From Gemmata palustris (GTDB taxonomy: Bacteria > Planctomycetota > Planctomycetia > Gemmatales > Gemmataceae): a DNA stretch of 64,000 nucleotides. Within the stretch, counting starts at the first letter, position 1. Each line of letters opens with the position of its first letter. Positions 1 through 9,216 of the stretch are shown here, piece after piece. Position numbers and translations under genes: made by a program. The stretch lies in NCBI RefSeq assembly GCF_017939745.1, contig NZ_JAGKQQ010000001.1, positions 5,704,001-5,768,000 of the forward strand, read 5' to 3'. Below the pieces are notes generated by a model. It worked only from the letters and a program-made list of their open reading frames with translations. It ran no database searches and was not told where the DNA came from.

Positions 1-982
1 GGAACGTTTGGGCTACTCCGCCGACGATGTCTTCGAGTTCGTCTTGCCGCGCGACCGCGCGCATCTGATCGTTGCCGAGAACCGTGTTGTGAACGCCGGC
101 CACCAGGAATCCCGTCGCGCGCACGGCGTCGGGATCGTTGGGCTTGAGCACGTCCCCCGCGAGTTGCAGTTTGGCGAACTCGGTGTAGGGCACATCGGCG
201 TTGATGGCACGAATCACCCAGTCGCGGTAGTACCACGAATTTTCGCGCGGCGTGTTTCGCTCGAAGCCGTCCGTTTCGCCGTAGCGCACCACATCGAGCC
301 AGTGGCGCGCCCACCGTTCGCCGTAGTGCGGTGACGCGAGCAGGCGGTCGACCACTTTCTCGTAAGCGTTTGCGTCCTTGTCTTTTACGAACGCTTCGAC
401 TTCTTCCGGGGTCGGCGGCAGCCCGATGAGGTCGAAGTACACGCGGCGAATGAGCGTCCGCCGGTCCGCCTCCGATGAGGGGGATAGCCCCTTCTCGCTC
501 AGCTTCGCGACCACGAAGCGATCAATGGCGTTTCGCGTCTCGTGCTTCGTGTTCGGGGCTTCGGGGAGCTTCGGGCGCACCACGGGTTGGAGCGCCCACC
601 AGTCGTACCCGGCGCGCGCGTCCGTCGTGAAGCGGAACGGGTCGATCGGGTCCGTGCCCCACTTCGCCCCGCTCTCGATCCACTCCTTGAGCAGCTTCTG
701 TTCGGCTTCCGGGAGCGGCTTTTTGGGCGGCATTTCGCCCGCCGCGACACGCTCCCACAGTGAGCTGCTCGCGGGCTTGCCGGGCACAACGGCTGGCGCG
801 GCCGCGGCAAACACCCCGGCCTTGCGCGAGAGATCGAGTTTACCCTTCGGCTTCGGCCCGCTATGGCAATCGACGCACCGCGCAGCAAGTAGCGGCGCGA
901 TCTGCTTGTCGAAATCGGGCGGCGCGGCCGTGGCGCTGGAAACGAACAGGAAGGAGATGAGAGAAAGGACAGTGCGCGGCAT
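1..982 (-). CDS. PSCyt1/DUF1549 domain protein, N-terminal part (runs off the window)
   Basis: The reading frame opens at an ATG at 982 and stays open to the window edge, giving about 327 residues without a stop. It starts with a signal peptide (MPRTVLSLISFLFVSSATAA), then a c-type haem motif CVDCH (C36, C39, H40) typical of the planctomycete cytochrome C domain, and a MPPKKPLP stretch. After it comes a DUF1549 region with RRVYFDLIGLPPTPEEV, YGERWARHWLDVVRYGETDG and YYRDWVIRAIN. Family members continue into DUF1553, which would lie outside the window. These exported proteins are abundant in planctomycetes; their biochemical role is not established. It resembles the genes at 35918 and 38402. 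Confidence 0.93.
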   Translation of the reverse strand, partial: MPRTVLSLISFLFVSSATAAPPDFDKQIAPLLAARCVDCHSGPKPKGKLDLSRKAGVFAAAAPAVVPGKPASSSLWERVAAGEMPPKKPLPEAEQKLLKEWIESGAKWGTDPIDPFRFTTDARAGYDWWALQPVVRPKLPEAPNTKHETRNAIDRFVVAKLSEKGLSPSSEADRRTLIRRVYFDLIGLPPTPEEVEAFVKDKDANAYEKVVDRLLASPHYGERWARHWLDVVRYGETDGFERNTPRENSWYYRDWVIRAINADVPYTEFAKLQLAGDVLKPNDPDAVRATGFLVAGVHNTVLGNDQMRAVARQDELEDIVGGVAQTF

Positions 983-1034
983 GGTGAACTCGGCGCGACC
1001 ACGAGGCGGGTGAGGTCGCGCCATTGTCACCGAT

Positions 1035-1940
1035 TTATCGCTTCGGTTCAACCGCTGACCCGCACGGCGCGTTCGTCCCGTTCGCCCAACTCGTCCAACG
1101 GGCGGGCGGCTCCCAGGCGGGCGCGAGTTTGAGGTGCTTGTTCAAATACGGGTTGAGCGAGTGATCCATGAACAAGTCGCGCGGGTAGGTCGCCGACGGG
1201 CGCGTGGTGAGCGGGTCCAGGAGCCCCGCGTACACGCACGCCTCGGCGACGAGTTCACTGCAAAAGTAGCTCTCGTGGTTGATGCCGTGCGGCTTACCAA
1301 CGAACGCAGTGCGGATCGGCCCGCGCGTGCGGAAGATCGTGAGCTGCCCGGCCAACCGCCGAATGGCGAACTCCCGCTCGTTGGTCGCCAGTGCGAACTC
1401 GGTGAGCTTGGCGGATTGCTCGGATGTCAGGGGGCACGAGCGTGCCCGCACCCACACGCGGCCCTCCGCTTCGTAACTGAACATGTGCGGCAGCGTATCA
1501 AGTACGCGACACTTCATTGTGTCGTGCGGCCCGCCCTCGAGGATGCCCATTTTCCCGTCGGGCATCGCGAACACGATCATCGAGTGCGTCGGGTGACTCG
1601 TCCCCGCGAAGTTGTGCATCAGCTTCCAGAAAATCGACCCGTCCGCACTCAGTACGATGTCGCCCGGTTGGGGCACATACGGGCGCGCCGGCCCGCGCAA
1701 GAGGTGATCTTCCTTGAAGACCGGCCGCCACAAGTACGAGCCGGGCGGCTCGGGCTTGCCCGAACCCGGGAACGCGAGGTTCGCGACCTTCTCGCGGATG
1801 CGGGCCTCGACGGGCTTCAAGTAGAACGGTACCCGCCGTTCCTTCGCCAGAGGAGGGGTGAGGGGCGGTTGGCTCGGGTAGGGGTACGGCGCGGGATCGC
1901 TACCGATGGCACACAGGGCTACCAGACAGAGCGGCGTCAT
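1035..1940 (-). CDS. YiiX-like permuted NlpC/P60 (papain-like) hydrolase
   Basis: 301 residues with a short hydrophobic N-terminus (MTPLCLVALCAIG) followed by a proline-rich segment, so probably exported or membrane attached. The core shows PQPGDIVLS (about residue 90), SHPTHSMIVF with a candidate catalytic histidine H119, and YFCSELVAEACVYAGLL with the candidate nucleophile C227. The order His then Cys is the circularly permuted arrangement of YiiX/DUF830-type NlpC/P60 relatives, which act as amidases or peptidases on lipid or peptidoglycan-like substrates. Substrate here is unknown. It lies 52 bases upstream of the DUF1549 gene on the same strand and is divergent from the metalloprotease gene at 2175; the 234-base gap between them shows nothing recognisable. 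Confidence 0.85.
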   Translation of the reverse strand: MTPLCLVALCAIGSDPAPYPYPSQPPLTPPLAKERRVPFYLKPVEARIREKVANLAFPGSGKPEPPGSYLWRPVFKEDHLLRGPARPYVPQPGDIVLSADGSIFWKLMHNFAGTSHPTHSMIVFAMPDGKMGILEGGPHDTMKCRVLDTLPHMFSYEAEGRVWVRARSCPLTSEQSAKLTEFALATNEREFAIRRLAGQLTIFRTRGPIRTAFVGKPHGINHESYFCSELVAEACVYAGLLDPLTTRPSATYPRDLFMDHSLNPYLNKHLKLAPAWEPPARWTSWANGTNAPCGSAVEPKR

Positions 1941-2174
1941 GCCGGGAACTCCGTTGCGGGCGCAGAACCACGTTTCTATTTATCGATCGCTGCGCCCCAC
2001 CGCGTTCCTCCTCTCTCTGCAACCGGGGGAGGCACTCGGGGTTCGGAGCCGATGGTACCGATTGTAGCGGCGCGGTGCGGATAACTTTTCAATCGGAACT
2101 GTCACCATTACTTACCCAGACGGTAAGATATTCCCAGTTATCCCAACCTGACTGCCCACCGTCCGAGGCACCTC

Positions 2175-4658
2175 ATGCGCACCCGCCTGCTGCTGCGCGC
2201 CGGCCTGATCGCCGCGCTCGCGATACTCTCCTTACACGCCGCGCCGGTCGGCGCGAAGCAACCACCCCCAAAGACCGTACCGAAGGCCGGTGACCTCAAG
2301 AAGTACGACGACGTTATCACGAAGGACTTCACCACGACGACCGGCGTGTTCGCGGTCCACCGGCACGACGACAAGCTGTACTTCGAGGTGCCCCAGGACA
2401 AGCAGGGGCGCCTGTTCCTGTGGCAGGCCGAGGTCGCGAAGGGACCGGGCGGCGGCATGTTCGGCAGTTGGGGCGGCGCGGCCCTCGGCTCCGCGGTGCT
2501 GAAGTTCGAGCGCCGGGCCAACAAGCTCTACTTGTGGAAAGTCGGGTTCGCGAAGCGGTCCGACGGGAAGGCGGTGCAGGCCTCCATCGACGCGAGCGCG
2601 ACCGACTCCATCATCGGCGTGTTCAGCGTCGAGTGCGAGGGCAAGGACCGGTCCGCGGTCATCAACGTGTCGGACGCATTCATCTTCGGGTTGAACGACC
2701 TGCCCATCACCCGGGCTGCGGGGGCCGCGGGCGCGAGCGTGGACTCGGCGCGGTCGTACCTCTCCGAAGTGAAAGCGTTCCCGGGCAACATCGAAGTGCG
2801 GGCGCTGATTACGTTCCGCGCCAGCGGCGGGCTCGGCGGGCCGGGGGGCTTGGGCGGCGCCAAGAGCGTAACGGCGCTCGTTCACCACAGCCTCGCGATC
2901 CTGCCGGAGACGCCGATGCAGGGTCGGCTCGCCGACCCGCGCGTGGGGTACTTCACCGAAGAATTCGTGGACTACTCGCACTCCAAACAGTGGGCCGTGG
3001 CCCGTGAGTTCATCACCCGGTTCCGGCTCGAAAAGAAGGACCCGGCCGCGGCGGTCAGCGAAGTGGTGAAGCCGATCACGTTCTACCTGTCGAAGGAGAT
3101 CCCCGAGAAGTGGCGCCCGTTCATGAAGCAGGGCGTCGAGGACTGGGCGCCGGCGTTCGAGAAGGCCGGGTTCAAGAACGCGATCATCTGCCGCGACGCG
3201 CCGACGCGCGCCGAAGACCCGAACTGGGACCCGGAAGACGCGCGCCACTCGGTCATCCGCTGGGTGGCCGAGCCGGTGCAGAACGCGATGGGGCCGAACG
3301 TCCACGACCCGCGCTCGGGCGAGGTCATCTCCGCGCACATCATTTTCTGGCACGACATGGTGAAGACCGCGCAGACGTGGTACTTCGTACAGTGCTCGGC
3401 GGTCGATCCGAAGGCCCGCAAGTTCCCGCTCCCGGACGACACCACCGGCGCGATGATCCGGTACGTGTGCGCGCACGAAGTGGGCCACACGCTCGGGCTG
3501 CGCCACAACCACCGCGCGAGCCAGGCGTTCTCGGTGAGCCAGTTGCGCGACCCGAAGTTCTGCGCCGAGTACGGCAGCGTCGCGTCGATCATGTCCTACG
3601 GCCGGTGCAACTACGTCGCGCAGCCCGAAGACAAGGTGGACCCGAAGACCCTGCTGCCGAAGATCGCCCCGTATGACAACTTCGCCATCGAGTGGGGCTA
3701 CAAGCCGGTCGCGAGCGCGAAGACGCCCGACGACGAGCGCAAGACGCTCGACGAGTGGGCCGCGAAGCAACTGGACAACCCGTTCCTGCGGTTCGGCGGC
3801 GAGGACGGCCCGTCGATGGTGGACCCGACCGTGCTCACCGAGAACATCGGGAGCGACCCGATCCAGGTCACCACGTGCGGCCTGAAGAATTTGGACCGCG
3901 TGCTCGAACACATGCTCGCCGCGACGACCGAAAAGGGCGAGGACTACGCGCTGCTCGAAGAGGTGTACGAAGAACTCCTTAACGCGCGCATGGGCTGGTT
4001 CATGGCCGTGGCGAAGCAGGTGGGCGGGGTGGTGGAGAACCGCACGCTCGGCGGGCGCGGGGGCGAAGCGTTCGTCCGCGTGCCGAAGGACAAGCAGAAG
4101 GAAGCCGTGAAGTTCCTGCTGGACAACGCCTTCACCACGCCGACGAAGTTGCTCAACCCGGGCCTCGTGAACCAGTTCAAGTTCTCGGGCACGGGCAGCG
4201 ACATCTCGGGCCAACAGCGGCTCATGCTCCGCAGCCTGCTGAGCGCGGGCCGACTGGCGCGGCTCGCGGACGCGGAACTGCTCGCGCCGGACAAAGCCTA
4301 CACCGCGGTGGAACTGGTGAACGACGTTCAGACCGGGCTGTTCTCGGAACTGAAGACCGACGCGCCGAAGATCGATCCCCTGCGTCGGCAACTCCAGCGC
4401 GGGTACGTCGATTTGCTGAAGGCGGAGTTCCAATCGACCGGGTCCGCAGCGCCGGTCGGCCCGGCGGGGCTCGGGGGCGGGGCCGCCGGTCCGCGCCCGG
4501 CGAGTGAGTTGCGCGCCGTCGGGCGCCAGGCGCTCGGCACGCTGGCCGGTCAACTCGAGGCCGCGAAGAGCAAAGCCAAAGACCCGCTGACGGTCGCGCA
4601 CATCGACGACCTGCACAGTGAGATCACGACCATTCTCGCGGCCGACAAGAAGAAGTAG
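2175..4658 (+). CDS. Secreted zinc metalloprotease, DUF5117/DUF4953 type
   Basis: 827 residues with a clear signal peptide (MRTRLLLRAGLIAALAILSL, cleavage likely near AAPVGAKQ). The extended zinc motif HEVGHTLGLRH has ligands H434, H438 and H444 and catalytic E435, the metzincin pattern; SIMSYGRCNY follows about 45 residues later and looks like the Met-turn. The long N-terminal part with KLYFEVPQDKQGRLFLW matches the DUF5117 region and the part after the active site the DUF4953-type C-terminal region. The likely role is extracytoplasmic protein degradation; the substrate is unknown. The gene is monocistronic and ends before a strong hairpin at 4674-4725. Confidence 0.9.
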   Translation: MRTRLLLRAGLIAALAILSLHAAPVGAKQPPPKTVPKAGDLKKYDDVITKDFTTTTGVFAVHRHDDKLYFEVPQDKQGRLFLWQAEVAKGPGGGMFGSWGGAALGSAVLKFERRANKLYLWKVGFAKRSDGKAVQASIDASATDSIIGVFSVECEGKDRSAVINVSDAFIFGLNDLPITRAAGAAGASVDSARSYLSEVKAFPGNIEVRALITFRASGGLGGPGGLGGAKSVTALVHHSLAILPETPMQGRLADPRVGYFTEEFVDYSHSKQWAVAREFITRFRLEKKDPAAAVSEVVKPITFYLSKEIPEKWRPFMKQGVEDWAPAFEKAGFKNAIICRDAPTRAEDPNWDPEDARHSVIRWVAEPVQNAMGPNVHDPRSGEVISAHIIFWHDMVKTAQTWYFVQCSAVDPKARKFPLPDDTTGAMIRYVCAHEVGHTLGLRHNHRASQAFSVSQLRDPKFCAEYGSVASIMSYGRCNYVAQPEDKVDPKTLLPKIAPYDNFAIEWGYKPVASAKTPDDERKTLDEWAAKQLDNPFLRFGGEDGPSMVDPTVLTENIGSDPIQVTTCGLKNLDRVLEHMLAATTEKGEDYALLEEVYEELLNARMGWFMAVAKQVGGVVENRTLGGRGGEAFVRVPKDKQKEAVKFLLDNAFTTPTKLLNPGLVNQFKFSGTGSDISGQQRLMLRSLLSAGRLARLADAELLAPDKAYTAVELVNDVQTGLFSELKTDAPKIDPLRRQLQRGYVDLLKAEFQSTGSAAPVGPAGLGGGAAGPRPASELRAVGRQALGTLAGQLEAAKSKAKDPLTVAHIDDLHSEITTILAADKKK

Positions 4659-4673
4659 AGGATCGCGTTTCGC

Positions 4674-4725
4674 GCCGAAGGGGTTGCCTCTCGTGGCCAG
4701 AGCCATGAGAGGCAACCCCTTCGGC
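4674..4725. terminator. Bidirectional terminator hairpin between convergent genes
   Basis: Perfect 19-base-pair inverted repeat, arms 4674-4692 and 4707-4725, with a 14-base loop. It sits between the end of the plus-strand protease (4658) and the end of the minus-strand Ig-like gene (4747). There is no long T tract, so intrinsic termination is inferred from the stem and its position. Confidence 0.75.
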
Positions 4726-4746
4726 ATTTACGAACGGTGCGCCGGC

Positions 4747-5916
4747 CTACTTTACCGCGAACGTGCGCTCGGCGATCTTGGTGACCGGGCGCAACGGGAT
4801 CGGCTTCAGCACGTCCAACTCGAACGGTTCGCCGACGCGGTTCCCGCACACGTCTTCCAGGCGCGCGTCCACAACGAGTTTGTACTCCCCGCGCGCCCAC
4901 GGGTTCTTCGGCGCGAACGTGACCACACGCTCTCCTCCACCCACGGTCAGCGTCCCCTCCACGGTCTTGCCGGTCGCGTCCGTCACCCACAGCATCCGCC
5001 CGAGTAACGCGCGGTCGAGCGGCTTGGCCAGTTTGACCACGAGCGGCGCGTCCGAACGCGCACGCGGCGCGACCACCGACCAGTCGTCCGGCCACACCGG
5101 TTGGTCGTCCGGCGCGAGCACGTCAAAGGTTTTCTTGTGCGCGGCCGTGAGCGGGCGCCCGTCGAGATCGTGCCAGTTCGCGTCCACTTCAAAGGTGTAC
5201 CGGTGCCCCTCTTCGAGAATCGGGCCGTCTTCCTCCCGTGGCTTCAGCCCGCGCTTTACGCGCCCCGGGTCGAAGAGCAGCGTGAGCCGCAGCCCGTCGG
5301 CGGACCACAGTTCCTCATCGATCTCCAGGAAGGGAAATTCGACCCGCGTGCCGTCCGCGCGCACGAGTTTGACGTGCTTGTAGACGTCCCCTCGTGCGAC
5401 CGGACCCGAAAACTGCACATAGAAGCGGAGCGTGTTCTCGGGCAGCCGATTTGCCGACGGGAACACCCCGACCACGCTAACGCGCGGGCCGGGGGGCGGC
5501 TTCGGGATGAGCACCGCGAGCGCGAATGGCGCGGACTCGATCTTCGTGCGCGGCGCTGCGGTGAGATCGCAGAACACGCGGTATTTGGTCCCCGGCACGA
5601 GCGGAAACAGGGGATCGAACTTCAATACGTCGGCCGTAACGCTCCACGAACCCGCGACCGGCGGCTTCTTGGCCACCTCGTCCGCCGAACCCTCGTCCAC
5701 GACTAGGCGCGCCACCTGCGGCCACTCGGCTGCAGTTAACTTTGCGTCCGCGAGTGTGGTGAGGTGTGCCTTCTCGACGCCCACGATTTCGACTACGGGG
5801 GGCGCGCCGGGCTTCGCGGAGACGAGTTTCGCTTGGGGTTCAGCGCCAGTCGCGAAAAGTGTTGGTGTGAGTAGCGCGAGTGTGATGGCACACGCGCGCA
5901 GTGCGGTCGCAATCAT
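4747..5916 (-). CDS. Exported protein with bacterial Ig-like (SbsA-type) domains
   Basis: 389 residues from the ATG at 5916, chosen because MIATALRACAITLALLTPTLFATGA forms a signal peptide exactly there; a longer in-frame start at 5976 would add a charged leader without a ribosome site. The mature part is beta-rich with repeats typical of SbsA/Big-type Ig folds, for example PSANRLPENTLRFYVQFSGPV and RGEYKLVVDARLEDVCGNRVG, the latter close to the consensus end of an Ig-like repeat. No catalytic motif was seen. The role is probably adhesion or scaffolding outside the cytoplasm. It is convergent with the metalloprotease gene and shares its terminator. Confidence 0.85.
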   Translation of the reverse strand: MIATALRACAITLALLTPTLFATGAEPQAKLVSAKPGAPPVVEIVGVEKAHLTTLADAKLTAAEWPQVARLVVDEGSADEVAKKPPVAGSWSVTADVLKFDPLFPLVPGTKYRVFCDLTAAPRTKIESAPFALAVLIPKPPPGPRVSVVGVFPSANRLPENTLRFYVQFSGPVARGDVYKHVKLVRADGTRVEFPFLEIDEELWSADGLRLTLLFDPGRVKRGLKPREEDGPILEEGHRYTFEVDANWHDLDGRPLTAAHKKTFDVLAPDDQPVWPDDWSVVAPRARSDAPLVVKLAKPLDRALLGRMLWVTDATGKTVEGTLTVGGGERVVTFAPKNPWARGEYKLVVDARLEDVCGNRVGEPFELDVLKPIPLRPVTKIAERTFAVK

Positions 5917-5994
5917 GAGTGATTCCGTGCGGGTGGGGCTTCGCCGGATTGTACCGGGAACGCGCGCCCCATGCACGGAATCGCGCCGGAACGA

Positions 5995-7134
5995 TTACAA
6001 CCGCGGGATCAGCGACTGGAATGGCTCCACGCAGGCATCGTCCACCTCGCGCGCGGCCATGAACGCCGGGAAGAGCACCCCGATGAGGATCGCATAAATC
6101 CCCATTTTAACGGCGACGATCAGAACGAGCGTGAACAGGTTCACGCCCGCGTTCGTTTCGATGAGTGACGCCACGACCAGGAACATGATGAGCGCGATCA
6201 ACCCCGGTCCGCCGGCCGCGACCCCGGCCGTGCGGGTACACTTGTGGGCCAGTTCCTCGTCCAGGGCCGCGCGCGCCAAGCACGAGAGCATCATCATGAT
6301 GAGGACGGTGCGCACCATTTCCACGACGCCCGTGAACATCGAGACGACGAACTGCCCCTTCGGGGTGAACCCTTGTTCTTGGTAGACCGCCATCGTGAGG
6401 TAGAACATGGTGGCATCGAGCCGAGTCGGGAGCAACTCCCAGCGCGACACGTCCGTCGATTCCGCGGCGAGAAGTCCCACTTCCTTGCCCTGAGAGACGA
6501 GGGTGAGCACCAGAACGAGATGGATCACGGTCGCGACCGCGGCCGCGATGCCGTACTGCCAGTGCCCGGGCGCGCGCGGACCGGAGAGGCACAGCCCGAT
6601 CCCGACCGCCGCGAGAATCCAGTTAATCAGCCCCAGAATGCCCGCGAGCGTGATGTACATCATGCTCGGGGAGATGAACCGGAGCAGCGCGAGCTGGAAG
6701 AAGAAAATGATAATCAGCACCATCGACAGCATGAACAGCACGAACGAGATCCAGATCAGCCGGCACCCCCACGCGGCCCGCTCGAACGCGCGGCGCCGGG
6801 CCGCCTTTTCGTGGGTGGCGAGGGTTTCGTGCGTGCCCGACCTTCGGCGCTTTTTCTTGCGCTCTCGCTCGTCTTCCTCGGTGAGCGGATCGAAATCCCG
6901 GTTCGCGCTCGCTCTTTTGCGCGGCCGGTCGTCATCGTCCCCGTCGTCAACTCGCGCCGATTTGCGGGTCCGTGCCCTCGGCTCTTCGCGGTCCTCGTCT
7001 TCGTCGTCCTCTGGTTCCGGCGCCGGGTCGTCGGCCGGTGCGAACACGGTCTTGCACGCGGGGCACCGCACCAGGGCGGTGGTCCCGTCGGGCACTTCGA
7101 GTCCGCTACCACAGTCGGGACAGGTGAGTAACAC
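5995..7134 (-). CDS. Zinc-ribbon (MJ0042-type) multi-TM protein, paralogue 2
   Basis: 379 residues starting with GTG. The N-terminus is a zinc ribbon, LTCPDCGSGLEVP then VRCPACKTVFAP, with two CxxC knuckles as in the MJ0042 finger family. A very acidic then basic low-complexity linker (about residues 38-105) leads to around six hydrophobic helices, including WISFVLFMLSMVLIIIFFF and IMFLVVASLI. It follows its paralogue (7159-8466) by 24 bases and probably forms an operon with it. The layout suggests a cytoplasmic nucleic-acid- or protein-binding head on a membrane anchor; the function is unknown. Confidence 0.85.
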   Translation of the reverse strand: MLLTCPDCGSGLEVPDGTTALVRCPACKTVFAPADDPAPEPEDDEDEDREEPRARTRKSARVDDGDDDDRPRKRASANRDFDPLTEEDERERKKKRRRSGTHETLATHEKAARRRAFERAAWGCRLIWISFVLFMLSMVLIIIFFFQLALLRFISPSMMYITLAGILGLINWILAAVGIGLCLSGPRAPGHWQYGIAAAVATVIHLVLVLTLVSQGKEVGLLAAESTDVSRWELLPTRLDATMFYLTMAVYQEQGFTPKGQFVVSMFTGVVEMVRTVLIMMMLSCLARAALDEELAHKCTRTAGVAAGGPGLIALIMFLVVASLIETNAGVNLFTLVLIVAVKMGIYAILIGVLFPAFMAAREVDDACVEPFQSLIPRL

Positions 7135-7158
7135 GTGGGCTTCTCGTGCTCGTGTGGG

Positions 7159-8466
7159 TCAGGACCGGCGGGTGCAGGCGTCCCGGGTTCGGAGAGCCGC
7201 CAGCGCGGGCGTGAGCATCATGAACGTGTACGCGGCGAGGGTCGCGACTATCATCAGCATCCCGAGGTGGGCCATTGTCGAGGGTCCGAATTTTGCCTCC
7301 GCGAGCAGAACCGTCATGAACAGGATTCCGAGCACGGTCCCACCGAGGACAAACGCCGAGATCATCACCCCCGTTTGGGCCTTTTCCGCCGCACCATAAT
7401 CGCGCGCCGCTGATGCGAGACCTTTGAGTGTAATCAGCACGAAGATCAGGCGCAACACCTCGCAAATCCCGGCCAACAGCGAAACGATGTATTCCCCGCC
7501 GATCGCTCGCGATTGGTAAAAGAGTACCGGCAAAAAAGCACCCACGGACGGGAGCGCGGACACCATCGACATCCACGCGAACGACCCCACCCCGCCCAAC
7601 CCGCGGGCGAACCCGATCCCGCTGCCCCCGTGCAAGTTGCTGAACGTGACGCCTAACAAGATCAGGTGAACGCTCGACAGGACGGTCGAGGTGATCGCCA
7701 TTCCCCGCGCCTTGGCCGGCCCCGCAATGGCGAACGAGCACCCGACCAGCCCCACGATCCAGGCCCCCAGCCCGATCAGACCGGGGAGGACGACGAGGAT
7801 CTCCAGGGCCGATTCCACCCCGGCCCCGCCGCCGCCACCACTTCCGCCGCTGCTACTTCGCGAGGAAGGACTCGAACTGGTCGCCGCGGCCACCCCGACC
7901 CACGCGATCAGTGCGTACAGAGTGAGTAGCCCGTAAGCCGCGAGGTTCAGCCAAAAAGAAATCGACAGCAGTAGCGCGGCAACTTTGCCCTTCGCGAACG
8001 CCGCGCGCTTGCCGGAGCGCGGTTGCTCGTCCTCTTCGTCTTCGTCGCGGCGCTTCTTTTTCTTCCGGGGCCGATCGTCCTCATCTTCGTCTTCGTCGCG
8101 GCGCCGGCTTTTGCTCCGCGGGCGATCGTCTTCGTCATCTTCGTAAGAGCGCGTTTTTTTCTTCCGGGACCAGTCGTCTTCGTCCCCATCGTCCTTGTAG
8201 TGCCCGAGCCCCTTCCGCGGCTTCTCGTCCACGACCTCAAAGTCCGCGTCGTCTGCGACAACGGGTTTTGTGGGTTTCGGAACTGCGAGCGATCGTGATC
8301 CCGGTGCGGGAGCCTTCGGTGCGGGGGTATCCGCCACCTCGAATGCGTTTGCTTGAGACTCAATTATGGGGAAGATCGTGCCGCATTTGGGGCACTTCGC
8401 GCTGCCCTTCGCCCCGTCGGGGATCTTCAATTGGGTGGGACACTTGGGACAAGTAACAACCGGCAC
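7159..8466 (-). CDS. Zinc-ribbon (MJ0042-type) multi-TM protein, paralogue 1
   Basis: 435 residues from a GTG start preceded by GAGGACG at ribosome-site distance. The N-terminal zinc ribbon reads VTCPKCPTQLKIP and AKCPKCGTIFPI. A long charged linker rich in D, E, K and R (about residues 75-160) contains repeated DEDEDDRPRKKKKRR-like blocks, then come several membrane helices interrupted by a Ser/Gly-rich loop (SSSPSSRSSSGGSGGGG). It has the same architecture as the downstream gene at 5995, so the pair looks like a tandem duplication. No enzymatic motif is visible; function unknown. Confidence 0.85.
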   Translation of the reverse strand: MPVVTCPKCPTQLKIPDGAKGSAKCPKCGTIFPIIESQANAFEVADTPAPKAPAPGSRSLAVPKPTKPVVADDADFEVVDEKPRKGLGHYKDDGDEDDWSRKKKTRSYEDDEDDRPRSKSRRRDEDEDEDDRPRKKKKRRDEDEEDEQPRSGKRAAFAKGKVAALLLSISFWLNLAAYGLLTLYALIAWVGVAAATSSSPSSRSSSGGSGGGGGAGVESALEILVVLPGLIGLGAWIVGLVGCSFAIAGPAKARGMAITSTVLSSVHLILLGVTFSNLHGGSGIGFARGLGGVGSFAWMSMVSALPSVGAFLPVLFYQSRAIGGEYIVSLLAGICEVLRLIFVLITLKGLASAARDYGAAEKAQTGVMISAFVLGGTVLGILFMTVLLAEAKFGPSTMAHLGMLMIVATLAAYTFMMLTPALAALRTRDACTRRS

Positions 8467-8548
8467 CGGGGCGTCCTCGGCGGGGAGCGGTGTGTGAGAA
8501 TTATTGTTTTAACGTGTCCCCCGCCGGGTGAGCAATGCCGGATACCTG

Positions 8549-8642
8549 GAAGCGCGGAGTGCAAAGCGCGGAAGTGAAACGGAAAAACACCCCAAATTCA
8601 ACGACCTAACCATTTTCATTTCGCGCCCCGCACTCCGCACCC
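8549..8642. repeat. Imperfect palindromic repeat, intergenic copy
   Basis: Arms at 8549-8579 and 8613-8642 are inverted copies sharing GCGGAGTGC, GCGCG and a trailing TGAAA block. It ends just beyond the stop of the ACT-domain gene (8647) and may act as its terminator. The arm composition (alternating GCGGAG/GCGCGGAA words) matches the palindrome found inside the coding sequence at 40129-40215, so both appear to belong to one dispersed family. Confidence 0.6.
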
Positions 8643-8646
8643 TCGC

Positions 8647-9078
8647 TCAAGCCGTTCCCAACTCGGCGAGAATGGTCGCGGCCTTGTTCGCGTCCGTGAC
8701 GGTGTCGAAGGTCGCGTAGCCGATGAACTTACCGCCGACAACGGACATCACCAGCCCGTGCAGGTTGATGCCGGCCATTTCCCAGGCCTGGGTCACGCGC
8801 CCGCCCAGACCGGCCTTGTCGTCGCCCTCGACGCGCATGACGATCGGCTCGCCGACCTCGTGCAGCCCCACGGCCCGGGCCGCGGCGATCTCGCCGGTGC
8901 CGTGGATCGGGGCCACGTACAGGTCGCCCATGCCCGGTTTGCTGATCGAGCGCTGGCTGTACACGTACTCCAGGTGCGCGCCGGCTTCGGCCAGTTTCTT
9001 CAACTTCGCCGCCGCTCCGCCCGGCTTGTCCTCCACCTCCGCGTGGAAGAGGTGGACACGCTGCATCTTGAAGCTCAT
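8647..9078 (-). CDS. Small protein with two ACT domains
   Basis: 143 residues made of two ACT-like halves. The first contains FHAEVEDKPGGAAAKLKKLAEAGAHLEYVY, a classic ACT ligand-binding turn, and the second GDDKAGLGGRVTQAWEMAGINLHG. ACT domains bind amino acids or other small ligands and are usually attached to enzymes; here they stand alone, which suggests a regulatory subunit. The start is supported by TAGGAGG seven bases upstream of the ATG at 9078. The gene is divergent from the amidohydrolase at 9217. Not related in an obvious way to the ACT protein at 11898 beyond the fold. Confidence 0.88.
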   Translation of the reverse strand: MSFKMQRVHLFHAEVEDKPGGAAAKLKKLAEAGAHLEYVYSQRSISKPGMGDLYVAPIHGTGEIAAARAVGLHEVGEPIVMRVEGDDKAGLGGRVTQAWEMAGINLHGLVMSVVGGKFIGYATFDTVTDANKAATILAELGTA

Positions 9079-9216
9079 GAGAGTTGCCTCCTAAATAATG
9101 TCGCGGGTGTGACGTGCTGCGCGACAGGTCTTCCATTCGGGATGATAACTCTAGCACGGTGCATTGCAACAGGTTAGCGTTGTTGAATCTCTCGCACACC
9201 GCCCCATGAGGTCCGC

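Noticed and set aside
2232-4727. Long open frame of 831 codons on the minus strand opposite the metalloprotease
   Set aside because: It is a GC-driven mirror of the real gene: arginine/valine/histidine-rich, no motifs, and the plus strand has a signal peptide and zinc motif.
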